A stretch of DNA of 64,000 nt from Pseudooceanicola onchidii (GTDB taxonomy: Bacteria; Pseudomonadota; Alphaproteobacteria; Rhodobacterales; Rhodobacteraceae), in the NCBI RefSeq assembly GCF_004959925.1, contig NZ_SPUW01000001.1, positions 186,001 to 250,000 on the forward strand. The letters are read 5' to 3'. Shown here piece after piece: positions 1 to 7,567 of the stretch. A program made the translations under genes and the position numbers. Below the pieces are notes generated by a model. That model was not told the origin of the DNA. It saw only the letters and a program-made list of their open reading frames with translations, and ran no database searches. Each line of letters begins with the position of its first letter. Position 1 is the stretch's first letter.

Positions 1-111
1 ACCGAAGACGACGTGACCGGAACGCCGACGCTGTTCATCAACGGCGAGAAGCATTCGAACATGAACTACAACGACCTCAAGGCGCTGCTCGACGCCGCGC
101 TGGAGAGCTGA
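1..111 (+). CDS. C-terminal fragment of a DsbA/thioredoxin-fold family protein (truncated by window start)
   Basis: An open frame runs from the first base to a TGA at 109-111. The 36 visible residues contain GTPTLFINGE followed by an amphipathic helix (YNDLKALLDAALES). This is the usual C-terminal end of DsbA-like or disulfide-interchange proteins, in which the cis-proline strand (GTPT) packs beside the redox site and a terminal helix closes the fold. The catalytic CxxC lies outside the window, so oxidase, reductase and isomerase-type members cannot be told apart. The stop overlaps the next start by one base (TGATG), which points to translational coupling with the CoA-transferase. Confidence 0.7.
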   Translation, partial: TEDDVTGTPTLFINGEKHSNMNYNDLKALLDAALES

Positions 112-1217
112 TGACCACTCCGCTTCAAGGCTTGAAAGTCGTTGAACTTGCACGCATTCTGGCCGGCCCCTGGGCCGGTCAGACGCTGTCTGACCTCGGT
201 GCCGAGGTCATCAAGGTCGAAAGCCCCGACGGCGACGACACGCGCAAGTGGGGCCCGCCCTTCATCGATCGCGACGAAGACCATTCGGCCGCCTATTACC
301 ATTCGTGCAACCGCGGCAAGACCTCGGTCGCCTGCGATTTCCGCACCCCCGAAGGCCAGGCGCAGGTGCGTGACCTGGTGCGGGACGCGGATATCCTGAT
401 CGAGAACTTCAAGGTCGGCGGACTGAAGAAATACGGGCTGGATTACGACAGCTTGGCGCAGGTGAACCCGCGCCTGATCTACTGTTCGATCACCGGCTTT
501 GGCCAGACCGGGCCTTATGCGCACCGGGCGGGCTATGACTATATCATCCAGGGCATGTCCGGGCTGATGTCACTGACCGGCGAACCCGATGGCCAGCCGC
601 TGCGCGCGGGCGTGGCGATCACCGATCTGTTCACCGGGGTCTATTCGACCACCGCGATCCTGGCCGCGCTGCACCAGCGCAGCGTCACCGGCCGGGGGCA
701 GCACATCGACATGGCGCTGCTGGATTGCGCGGTGTCGGTCACGGCAAACCAGGCGATGAACTACCTGTCCACCGGCACGCCGCCCGCGCGGACCGGGAAC
801 TATCATCCGAACCTGACACCCTACCAGGTGTTCGAGACCTCGGACGGGCACATCATCATCGCCACCGGCAACGACGCGCAGTACCAGCGGCTGTGCGATA
901 TCCTTGACCTGGCCGACATGAAGACGGACCCCGATTATATCGACAACCCGTCGCGCGTCGCGAACCGGCCCGAGATGATCCGCCGAATCCAGGAGGCCTG
1001 CCTGCGCTTTACCAAGGCCGACCTGCTGGCCGGCTGCGAGGCCAAGGGCATCCCCGCCGGGCCGATCAACGACATGGCGGAGGTCTTCGAGGATCCGCAG
1101 GTCGTCGCGCGCGAGATGCGGATCGATCCCGAAGGCGTCCCGGGCGTGCGGGCACCCTTCCGGTTTTCGGATGCGGAGCTGAAGCTGGACAAGGCGTCGC
1201 CGAAACTGCCGCGCTGA
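111..1217 (+). CDS. CaiB/BaiF family (class III) CoA-transferase
   Basis: A 368-residue protein of usual family length. Class III CoA-transferases move CoA between organic acids through an aspartyl-CoA mixed anhydride. The N-terminal Rossmann half opens with VVELARILAGPWAGQTLSDLGAE, and the family acyl-acceptor aspartate is likely D172 in AITDLFTG, followed by the GRGQHIDMALLDC strand. The ATG sits in a TGATG overlap with the upstream DsbA-like gene. The substrate cannot be read from the sequence; the formyl-CoA:oxalate, carnitine and mesaconate branches share this architecture. The gene ends in a terminator-like repeat facing the convergent sulfotransferase. Confidence 0.9.
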   Translation: MTTPLQGLKVVELARILAGPWAGQTLSDLGAEVIKVESPDGDDTRKWGPPFIDRDEDHSAAYYHSCNRGKTSVACDFRTPEGQAQVRDLVRDADILIENFKVGGLKKYGLDYDSLAQVNPRLIYCSITGFGQTGPYAHRAGYDYIIQGMSGLMSLTGEPDGQPLRAGVAITDLFTGVYSTTAILAALHQRSVTGRGQHIDMALLDCAVSVTANQAMNYLSTGTPPARTGNYHPNLTPYQVFETSDGHIIIATGNDAQYQRLCDILDLADMKTDPDYIDNPSRVANRPEMIRRIQEACLRFTKADLLAGCEAKGIPAGPINDMAEVFEDPQVVAREMRIDPEGVPGVRAPFRFSDAELKLDKASPKLPR

Positions 1218-1238
1218 CCTTGGACGTTTGAGAATACC

Positions 1239-1288
1239 TCCCCGTCGGATGCCTCCGGCGGGGATATTTTTTGGCAAAAAGAAACAGG
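1239..1288 (+). terminator. Terminator-like intergenic repeat, copy 1 (convergent gene ends)
   Basis: Between the stops of the CoA-transferase and the sulfotransferase. TCCCCG (1239-1244) can pair with CGGGGA (1259-1264) and is followed by a TATTTTTT tract (1265-1272), then GGCAAAAAGAAACAGG. The CCTCCGGCGG-GGATATTTT-TGGCAAAAAGAA pattern recurs near 4357 and 46391. The T tract after a GC stem supports a rho-independent terminator for the plus-strand gene; the A-rich tail could serve the opposite strand. Confidence 0.6.
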
Positions 1289-1308
1289 CCGAAAGGCGCG
1301 GGTGGGGG

Positions 1309-2127
1309 TCAGTCGCCCAGCTTGGCGTGCACTTCGTCCAGGTCGATCTCTCCGACCGGCATCTTGTTGGCCGGGTCGTGGAAATCGTATTTGAAGAGAT
1401 CGAAGTCGCGTTTGTACATCTCGTAGACCAGGTGCATCGACAGGTCGTCGAAATAGTCTTCGACCGGATGCGCGCGTTTCGGACCGTGCCCTTCGCTTTC
1501 GTTGAAGCGCGGGATCTGGCCCAGGTCGACCGGATACGCCGTGTCGATATTGTTCAGAACCTGCTGCATCCCGTCGTTGAAATCCTCGGTCCAGAAGATC
1601 TGGTCATACCGGCCGCCATTCAGGATGAAGGTCGAGATATGGCCCGACATGGCTGACCAGTGGATGTCCGGTTCCATCGGTTTGCGCCAGCGGATGGTGT
1701 CGCGGGCAAACAGCAGGAAGCGGCGGAAGCTGCGGATCTGGTCGAACTCTTCCTTGCCGTCGTCGCCGCCGACCTCGATCCCGTATTTCTGCACCAGAAG
1801 CGGCACGAGGTTGCCCCGGTAGCGGTTGCCGTTGCGCTGGATGCCGCAGATCTTGTCGAAGAACGAGCTGAGGATCCGGGTGTAGGGGTTGCGCACGCAG
1901 GTGAAGGCATAGCTGCGATGTGCCGAGACGTTCGCCTCGATCGGGCCCTGGCTGTGGTCCTGCGCCCATTTGTGCAGGCCCGTTGTCGAATCGTGGATAT
2001 CGCCGTCGTAGAACCGCCCGTGATCCGAGTAGTACATGATCTGCCCGATGGTAGAGCAGGCGCACTTCGGTACCACGCGGTACACGACGCTTTCGCTTTC
2101 CGTCATCCAGACGCCGGGGAACCCCAT
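1309..2127 (-). CDS. Sulfotransferase family 2 protein (PAPS-dependent, carbohydrate-type)
   Basis: A 272-residue protein. KCACSTI at residues 21-27 matches the 5'-phosphosulfate-binding loop of PAPS-dependent sulfotransferases. VRNPYTRILSSFFDK further on matches the 3'-phosphate-binding arginine/serine motif. This is the fold of eukaryotic HNK-1/chondroitin-type enzymes and of bacterial glycan sulfotransferases. The ATG at 2127 was chosen because GGGAGG lies about nine bases upstream; the frame is open further upstream (TTG at 2190) but without a ribosome site. It is divergent from a GT14-like glycosyltransferase, so a role in sulfating a surface glycan is an inference. No signal peptide or membrane segment is visible, so it is probably cytoplasmic. 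Confidence 0.82.
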   Translation of the reverse strand: MGFPGVWMTESESVVYRVVPKCACSTIGQIMYYSDHGRFYDGDIHDSTTGLHKWAQDHSQGPIEANVSAHRSYAFTCVRNPYTRILSSFFDKICGIQRNGNRYRGNLVPLLVQKYGIEVGGDDGKEEFDQIRSFRRFLLFARDTIRWRKPMEPDIHWSAMSGHISTFILNGGRYDQIFWTEDFNDGMQQVLNNIDTAYPVDLGQIPRFNESEGHGPKRAHPVEDYFDDLSMHLVYEMYKRDFDLFKYDFHDPANKMPVGEIDLDEVHAKLGD

Positions 2128-2159
2128 CTGCCTTGCCTCCCTTGCGCGGGGCAGTTGTG

Positions 2160-2179
2160 CCGCACCCCGCTTAGTGCGG
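2160..2179. promoter_or_regulatory. Inverted repeat in the sulfotransferase/glycosyltransferase divergent gap
   Basis: CCGCAC (2160-2165) and GTGCGG (2174-2179) are perfect inverted arms around an 8-base spacer, in the 142-bp gap between the two divergent starts. It could be an operator or a leader hairpin of the sulfotransferase mRNA. No known regulator is matched. Confidence 0.3.
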
Positions 2180-2269
2180 TTAGAAAGCAAAAATCGGCCG
2201 CAATATCAATTGGGCAAAACCACAAAGGATCACTACACCCCGCGCCAAACCCCGGGTATTGTTCCTGAA

Positions 2270-3847
2270 ATGGCGACGATTGCTTACATCCTGCTGTGCC
2301 ACAGAGACCCCGATGCGATCATTGCGCAGGCGGAGCGGCTGACTGCGGCGGGGGATTATGTCGCCATCCACTTCGATGCCAATGCAGGCAAGCTGGCGTT
2401 CCAGACGATCCGGGACCGTCTGGCCGACAATCCCAACGTCACCTTCGCCACCCGCCGCCATCGCTGTGGCTGGGGTGCCTGGTCGCTTGTCGCGGCAACC
2501 CTGTCGGCGGTCGAGGCCGCGCTGGAGGCCTTTCCGCGCGCCACGCATTTCTACATGATGTCGGGCGACTGCGTTCCGATCAAATCCGCACGCTACGCGC
2601 ATGATTTCCTGGACAGCCGCGAAGTCGACTATATCGAGAGCTTCGATTTCTTCCGCAGTGACTGGATCAAGACCGGGATCAAGGACGAACGGCTGATCTA
2701 TCGCCACTTCTTCAACGAGCGGAAGCACAAGTGGCTTTTCTATCAAAGCCTTGACTGGCAGCGCCGCCTGGGGCTGGCCCGCGCGATCCCCGGTGATCTG
2801 CAGATCCAGATTGGCAGCCAGTGGTGGTGCCTGCGCCGCCGCACCATCGAGGCCGTGATGGATTTTGTCGCACGGCGTCGGGATGTCGTGCGGTTCTTCG
2901 CCTCGACCTGGATTCCGGACGAGACCTTCTTTCAGACCCTGGTGCGCCACCTGGTGCCCGGCTCTGAGATCGAAAGCCGCACCCTGACCTTCCTGATGTT
3001 CACCGACTACGGGATGCCGGTGACCTTCTACAACGATCACTACGATCTGCTGCTGGGCCAGGATTTCCTGTTCGCCCGCAAGGTCAGCCCCGAAGCCTAC
3101 ACCCTGAAGGAACGCCTCGGGGCGGTCTACAACGACGACACGGCAGAGTTCACGATCACCGGCGAGGGGCGCGCTCTGTATCGCTTCATCGCGGGGCGGG
3201 GGCGGATCGGGAACCGCTTTGCGCCGCGGTTCTGGGAAAACGAAAGCACGCTTGGCCGGGACCGCGAGCTTCTGATCGTGATCTGCAAGAAGTGGCACGT
3301 GGCGAAACGGTTGGTGGCGCGGATGCGCGGTGTGACCCGGGTGCCGGCCGTCGAATACCTGTTTCATGAAGAACGTGCCGTCCTGCCCGACCTGGGCGGC
3401 ATCCAGTCAACCCTGGCCAAGCGGACGCGACATCGCCGGGCGCTGCTGCGCATGCTGTTCGATTACTTCGACACGAACCGGATGATCATCTGCCTGGATC
3501 CCGGCAGTCTCGACCTGATCGAGGATTTCTGCGCCGACCGGTCGACCACCACGCTGCTGGAGATCGACTGCGAGGTCGACGAAGCCTATCTGCGCGGCCA
3601 TGCGCTTCGGACCGGTCTGGCGTCGGATCACACGGGCGCAGCCGCGATGGAACGGTTGCTGCCCACGGTGCGCAACGCCATCGCGATGGAAAGCGATCGG
3701 CTGCGCGATGCCGGCTTCGCCAACCTTCACCGTATCCGCCAGGCCGCGACGCAGGAACAGAATGCCCGGGCCCTGGCCGATTTCCTTGCCGTTCCGCCCG
3801 CCGTGGCGCATGAACTGGCGCAAGACCCTGACCTGTTTGCCGACTGA
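2270..3847 (+). CDS. Core-2/I-branching-like (GT14) beta-1,6-N-acetylglucosaminyltransferase family protein
   Basis: 525 residues from the ATG at 2270 (MATIAYILLCHRDP). The N-terminal half has the GT14 hallmarks: a TIAYILLCHRD opening strand, VAIHFDANAG, then FYMMSGDCVPIKS as the nucleotide-sugar/acceptor loop, and a WWCLRRRTIE segment. The C-terminal 200 residues or so are a less familiar domain common to Rhodobacterales homologues. The frame is open upstream of 2270, but those codons overlap the sulfotransferase gene and lack family character. The family transfers GlcNAc or xylose to glycans; here it likely decorates an exopolysaccharide or surface glycan, perhaps with the divergent sulfotransferase. 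The HIT gene follows nine bases after the stop. Confidence 0.75.
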   Translation: MATIAYILLCHRDPDAIIAQAERLTAAGDYVAIHFDANAGKLAFQTIRDRLADNPNVTFATRRHRCGWGAWSLVAATLSAVEAALEAFPRATHFYMMSGDCVPIKSARYAHDFLDSREVDYIESFDFFRSDWIKTGIKDERLIYRHFFNERKHKWLFYQSLDWQRRLGLARAIPGDLQIQIGSQWWCLRRRTIEAVMDFVARRRDVVRFFASTWIPDETFFQTLVRHLVPGSEIESRTLTFLMFTDYGMPVTFYNDHYDLLLGQDFLFARKVSPEAYTLKERLGAVYNDDTAEFTITGEGRALYRFIAGRGRIGNRFAPRFWENESTLGRDRELLIVICKKWHVAKRLVARMRGVTRVPAVEYLFHEERAVLPDLGGIQSTLAKRTRHRRALLRMLFDYFDTNRMIICLDPGSLDLIEDFCADRSTTTLLEIDCEVDEAYLRGHALRTGLASDHTGAAAMERLLPTVRNAIAMESDRLRDAGFANLHRIRQAATQEQNARALADFLAVPPAVAHELAQDPDLFAD

Positions 3848-3856
3848 GGTTCCCGA

Positions 3857-4237
3857 ATGGCCTATGCCTATGACGACCAGAACATCTTTGCCAAGATCCT
3901 GCGCAAGGAGATCCCCAACAAGACCGTGGTGGAAACCGACCACACGCTGGCCTTCGAGGATATCTATCCCCAGGCGCCGGTGCATGTGCTGGTGATCCCC
4001 AAGGGGGCGTACGTGACCTACGACCATTTCGCCGAGTCCGCGTCGGATGCCGAGATCGCGGATTTCAACCGCGTCGTCGCGCAGGTCTGCCGCAAGCTGG
4101 GCGTCAGCGCCGATGAGGGGCAGGGCTGCCGGTTCATCTCGAACGCGGGCGAACACGGCGTGCAGGAGGTGCCGCACTACCACCTGCATATCCTGGGCGG
4201 GCGTCCCCTTGGACGGATGCTGCAGAAGGCCGACTGA
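3857..4237 (+). CDS. HIT family (histidine triad) nucleotide-binding protein
   Basis: 126 residues, typical for the HINT branch. The histidine triad HYHLHIL (H107, H109, H111) and the preceding SNAGEHGVQEV loop are both present, as is the early FAKILRKEIPN strand. HINT proteins are cytosolic purine-nucleoside phosphoramidases that hydrolyse AMP-lysine or aminoacyl-AMP species. GAGG precedes the ATG, and the gap to the glycosyltransferase stop is nine bases, so the two are probably co-transcribed, although nothing links their functions. Confidence 0.93.
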   Translation: MAYAYDDQNIFAKILRKEIPNKTVVETDHTLAFEDIYPQAPVHVLVIPKGAYVTYDHFAESASDAEIADFNRVVAQVCRKLGVSADEGQGCRFISNAGEHGVQEVPHYHLHILGGRPLGRMLQKAD

Positions 4238-4318
4238 CGCGGGGCAGGGGGCGCTGCCTTGCCGCTGTTTGGGCCCTAGCGCGAGCTTAAACTGCGTGCC
4301 CGGAGTTCGAATGGAGGA

Positions 4319-4387
4319 GGGGGCGCTGCCCCCGCTTGAGCCCTTGCGGGCTCAAGCCTCCCCCGGAGTATTTCTGGCAAGATGAAG
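4319..4387. terminator. Double hairpin plus intergenic repeat, copy 2 (convergent gene ends)
   Basis: Two stems lie between the HIT and GFA stops: GGGGGC/GCCCCC (4319-4324 with 4328-4333) and a perfect 9-bp CTTGAGCCC/GGGCTCAAG (4335-4343 with 4348-4356). The shared tail CCTCCCCCGGAGTATTT-CTGGCAAGATGAAG follows at 4357-4387. Likely a bidirectional terminator for the convergent genes. Confidence 0.6.
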
Positions 4388-4390
4388 AGC

Positions 4391-4798
4391 TTAGCCGCGC
4401 GGGGGCAGCTTTTCGAATTGCGGCAGGCCTTCGTGGATCTGGTGGAAGGACTGCAGATCACAGGTGTAGATCGCGCTTTCCGGCCCCGGGTAGTCCGCCG
4501 GGTCGTCCAGCGTGCCCACCTTGATCACCACCATCGACGGTCGCGGATAGGTGTTCAGATGCGTGCCGCAGGTCGGGCAGAAATGGCGCGTGACAGGGGT
4601 GTCGAGGTCCGGGCGCGCGAAGGCCGTGGGGGTCCCCTTGGTGATCCGGTAGTCCTCGGCCTTGCACATCATGAAGTAGTTGGGGCCGCCGCCGGAAATG
4701 TACTGGCATTCCCGGCAGTGGCACTGCGCATGGAAGAAGGTCGCGCCTGTCACCTCGTAGGTGCAGGCGCCACAGTAGCAGCGGCCCGTGATGCTCAT
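4391..4798 (-). CDS. GFA family zinc protein (glutathione-dependent aldehyde-activating-like)
   Basis: 135 residues. The cysteine pattern of the GFA fold is intact: C7-x-C9-x2-C12, C26-x-C28-x2-C31 and C74-x2-C77 in CPTCGTH. These bind one structural and one catalytic-type zinc in the family. The founding member, Gfa, accelerates formaldehyde-glutathione adduct formation; most relatives have unknown substrates. The ATG overlaps the aminotransferase stop by four bases (ATGA). A tight partner of an aminotransferase that makes an aldehyde suggests handling of that aldehyde, which is an inference. Confidence 0.85.
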   Translation of the reverse strand: MSITGRCYCGACTYEVTGATFFHAQCHCRECQYISGGGPNYFMMCKAEDYRITKGTPTAFARPDLDTPVTRHFCPTCGTHLNTYPRPSMVVIKVGTLDDPADYPGPESAIYTCDLQSFHQIHEGLPQFEKLPPRG

Positions 4799-6183
4799 CC
4801 GAAGACCGCGGTCAGGCTTTCGTCGACCGCATTCACGATCTCGTCGATCTGGCCTTCCGTCGCGATCAGCGCCGGAGAGAAGGTGAGCGTGTTGTTGTAG
4901 CCGGGGATCGACCGGTTGGTGACGCCGATGATCACCTGCCGCTTGGCGCATTCGGCGACGATCTGGGCACATTTCTTTTCGTCCGCCGGTTCGCGGGTAT
5001 CGTGGTCCGCGACCAGTTCGATCCCGGCAAACAGCCCCTTGCCGCGCACCTGGCCCACGACCTTGTGCTTTTCGGCCAGCCCTTCGAACCCGGCCATCAG
5101 GCGCGCGCCCATCTGGACCGTGTTGTCGAGCAGGTTCTCGTCCTCGATGATGCGCATGTTCTCGATCGCGGCTGCGGGCCCTGCCGTGCAGCCGCCAAAG
5201 GTCGAGATGTCGCGGAAGTAGTTCAGCGGATCCTCGGCGTTGTCCTTGAACATCTCGAAGACGCGCTCGGAGGTGACGCAGCAGGCGATGGCGGCATAGC
5301 CCGAGGCCACGCCCTTGGCCATCGTCACGAAATCCGGCTCGATCCCGTAGTGCTGGTAGCCGAACCATTCGCCGGTGCGTCCGACGCCGCAGACGACCTC
5401 GTCTATATGCAGCAGGATGTCGTACTTGCGGCAGATTTCCTGCACGCGCGGCCAGTAGCCCTCGGGCGGGACGATCACGCCGCCGCCTGCCGTGATCGGC
5501 TCAAGACACAGCGCGCCCACGGTATCGGGTCCTTCGGCCAGGATGACCTGTTCGATCTGATCGGCCGCCCATTCGCCGTAGTTTTCGACCGGCGCGCCCT
5601 GATCGGCCGCGCGATATTCCAGGCAATGCGGCACGCGCACGAAATCCGGCGCGAAGGGGCCGTATTGCGCGTTGCGCTGATCCTGTCCTCCGGCCGACAG
5701 GCAGGCGATGGTGGTGCCGTGATAGTCGCGGTCGCGGTACAGGATCTTGGTCTTCTTGCCGCCATAGCGCTTGTGCGCGATCTGGCGGACCATCTTGAAG
5801 GCCTTCTCGTTCGCCTCGGACCCCGAGTTGCAGTAGTAGACGCGGGTCAGCCCCGGCATCTTTTCGATCAGTTTCTCGGCAAAGATCGCGCCGGGGATCG
5901 TGCCCGCAGCCCCCGCGAAATAGTTCAGCTTGATCAACTGGTCCCGCACCGCGTTGGCGATGGATTCGCGCCCGTAGCCGACGTTGACGGTCCAGACGCC
6001 CCCCGACACCGCATCAAGGTGCTTCACGCCGCGCTGGTCCCAGACATGGATGCCCTTGCCTTCGGTGATGATACGCGGCTCGCCGGTCTCGAACGCCTTG
6101 TGCTGGATCAGGTGGTGCCAGACGTGCGCCTTGTCGGCCTCCACGATCTTGGAAATGTCGTTGTCGCGGAATTCGCCGTCCAT
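4795..6183 (-). CDS. tpa: Class III aminotransferase, probable taurine:pyruvate aminotransferase
   Basis: 462 residues from an ATG at 6183 with GGAGG about seven bases upstream. The overall run (NDISKIVEAD near residue 8, HLDAVSGGVWTVNVGYGR, NYFAGAAGTIPGA) matches what I recall of Rhodobacterales taurine:pyruvate aminotransferases. The PLP lysine is K290 in TMAKGVASGY, with D261 in LHIDEVV binding the ring nitrogen. The reaction would give sulfoacetaldehyde and alanine. Neither xsc, tauR nor a taurine transporter is in the window, so the true amine could be another omega-amino compound. The stop overlaps the GFA gene start by four bases. Confidence 0.75.
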   Translation of the reverse strand: MDGEFRDNDISKIVEADKAHVWHHLIQHKAFETGEPRIITEGKGIHVWDQRGVKHLDAVSGGVWTVNVGYGRESIANAVRDQLIKLNYFAGAAGTIPGAIFAEKLIEKMPGLTRVYYCNSGSEANEKAFKMVRQIAHKRYGGKKTKILYRDRDYHGTTIACLSAGGQDQRNAQYGPFAPDFVRVPHCLEYRAADQGAPVENYGEWAADQIEQVILAEGPDTVGALCLEPITAGGGVIVPPEGYWPRVQEICRKYDILLHIDEVVCGVGRTGEWFGYQHYGIEPDFVTMAKGVASGYAAIACCVTSERVFEMFKDNAEDPLNYFRDISTFGGCTAGPAAAIENMRIIEDENLLDNTVQMGARLMAGFEGLAEKHKVVGQVRGKGLFAGIELVADHDTREPADEKKCAQIVAECAKRQVIIGVTNRSIPGYNNTLTFSPALIATEGQIDEIVNAVDESLTAVFG

Positions 6184-6198
6184 GGGATGTCCTCCATC

Positions 6199-6222
6199 GG
6201 GATTTGGCATTGGGATTTGGCA
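6199..6222. repeat. Direct repeat upstream of tpa
   Basis: GGGATTTGGCA occurs at 6199-6209 and again at 6212-6222. The copies sit 16 bases upstream of the tpa start, so they could be a regulator site or a short duplication. No known motif is matched. Confidence 0.35.
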
Positions 6223-6304
6223 AAGCCTACGCTCGCGATTTGGGCTTGGCAATCCGGCGACGCATGGCGCTTGCAGCGCCTCGTCGCATCGCTAGGCTAT
6301 CGCA

Positions 6305-7564
6305 ATGACCCCTGATGATACCGTTTTCCTGACCCGATTGTTCGAGGCCGCCGTGGCCGCCGCCGACCCGGCCGAGGCGCTGCGCGGCCATCTGCCCGAT
6401 CCGCCCAAGGGCCGCACGGTGGTGATCGGCGCGGGCAAGGGCGCGGCGCAACTGGCGCAGGCCTTCGAGGCTGCCTGGCCCACCCCGGTCGAAGGCATCG
6501 TGGTCACCCGCTATGGCTATGCCGTACCGTGCAAATCTTTGAAAGTGCTGGAGGCTGCGCATCCCGTGCCTGACGCGGCCGGAGAGGCCGCGACGCAAGA
6601 GGTTCTGGCGCTATTGGCCGATCTGACCGAGGATGACCTGGTCGTCGCCCTGATCACAGGCGGCGGATCCGCGCTGCTGGCCGCGCCGCCTGACGGTCTG
6701 ACGCTGGCGGACGAACAGGCGCTGAACGAAGCGCTGCTGGCGTCGGGCGCGCCGATCGGTGTGATGAACGCGATCCGCAAGCAGGTCAGCCGGGTGAAGG
6801 GCGGACGGCTGGCCGCCGCGACCCGCGCCCGCGTGGCCACGCTGGTCGTATCGGACGTGCCGGGCGATGACCCGGCCGAAGTCGCGTCGGGCCCCACGGT
6901 GCCGGGCCCCGCCACCCGCGCCACAGCCATGGCGGCGATCCGGGCCTGGAACATTTCCCTGCCCGAGAGCATCCTGGACCACCTCGCCAAGGCCTCCGAA
7001 AACGCGCCCGCGTCGGACGACCCCCGGCTGGCGCGCAACACGGTGCAGGTCATCGCCTCGGCCGCGCGATCCCTGGAGGCCGCCGCCGCCCGCGCCGCCG
7101 CGCAGGGTATCCCGGCGCATATCCTGTCTGACGCGATGGAGGGTGAGGCCCGTGATATCGCCCGCGCCCATGCTGCGATCGCCCGTGAAGTCGCCCTGCG
7201 GGATCGCCCCTTCGCCCGGCCCTGCCTGGTGCTGTCGGGCGGAGAGACGACCGTGACCCTGCGCCACAAGGGCAAGGGCGGGCGCAACACGGAATTCCTG
7301 CTGGCCTTCGCGCTGGCGATCGAAGGCCAGCAGGGGATCATGGCGCTGGCCGCCGATACTGATGGCATCGACGGCAGTGAGGACAACGCCGGCGCCTTTG
7401 CCGACGGTCAGACCTGTGCCCGGATGCGCGCGGCCGGTATCGACCCGGCCGAGGCGCTGGCGCAGAACGATGCCTGGACCGCGTTCAATGCCTGCGGCCA
7501 GATCTTCGCGCCCGGTCCGACAGGCACGAACGTGAACGATTTCCGCGCCATCCTGATCCGCTAG
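6305..7564 (+). CDS. Glycerate 2-kinase, MOFRL/DUF4147 family
   Basis: 419 residues, the usual length. The N-terminal DUF4147 domain shows VVIGAGKGAAQLAQAFE and GIVVTRYGYAVPC, then ALITGGGSALLAAP and the KQVSRVKGGRLA nucleotide segment. The C-terminal MOFRL domain carries LSGGETTVTLRHKGKGGRNTEFLLAFA and ALAADTDGIDGSEDNAGA. The family phosphorylates D-glycerate to 2-phosphoglycerate, feeding glyoxylate or hydroxypyruvate carbon into glycolysis. It is divergent from tpa across about 120 bp and its stop lies three bases from the convergent znuA stop. GckA, GlxK and TtuD names are all used for close relatives, so no symbol is given. Confidence 0.9.
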   Translation: MTPDDTVFLTRLFEAAVAAADPAEALRGHLPDPPKGRTVVIGAGKGAAQLAQAFEAAWPTPVEGIVVTRYGYAVPCKSLKVLEAAHPVPDAAGEAATQEVLALLADLTEDDLVVALITGGGSALLAAPPDGLTLADEQALNEALLASGAPIGVMNAIRKQVSRVKGGRLAAATRARVATLVVSDVPGDDPAEVASGPTVPGPATRATAMAAIRAWNISLPESILDHLAKASENAPASDDPRLARNTVQVIASAARSLEAAAARAAAQGIPAHILSDAMEGEARDIARAHAAIAREVALRDRPFARPCLVLSGGETTVTLRHKGKGGRNTEFLLAFALAIEGQQGIMALAADTDGIDGSEDNAGAFADGQTCARMRAAGIDPAEALAQNDAWTAFNACGQIFAPGPTGTNVNDFRAILIR

Positions 7565-7567
7565 CAG

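Noticed and set aside
2036-2269. Upstream extension of the glycosyltransferase frame.
   Set aside because: It overlaps the start of the sulfotransferase gene on the opposite strand and has no GT14 character; MATIAYILLCHRD is the natural start.
5002-6315. Long plus-strand frame opposite the aminotransferase.
   Set aside because: Shadow of tpa; the real gene has all PLP residues.
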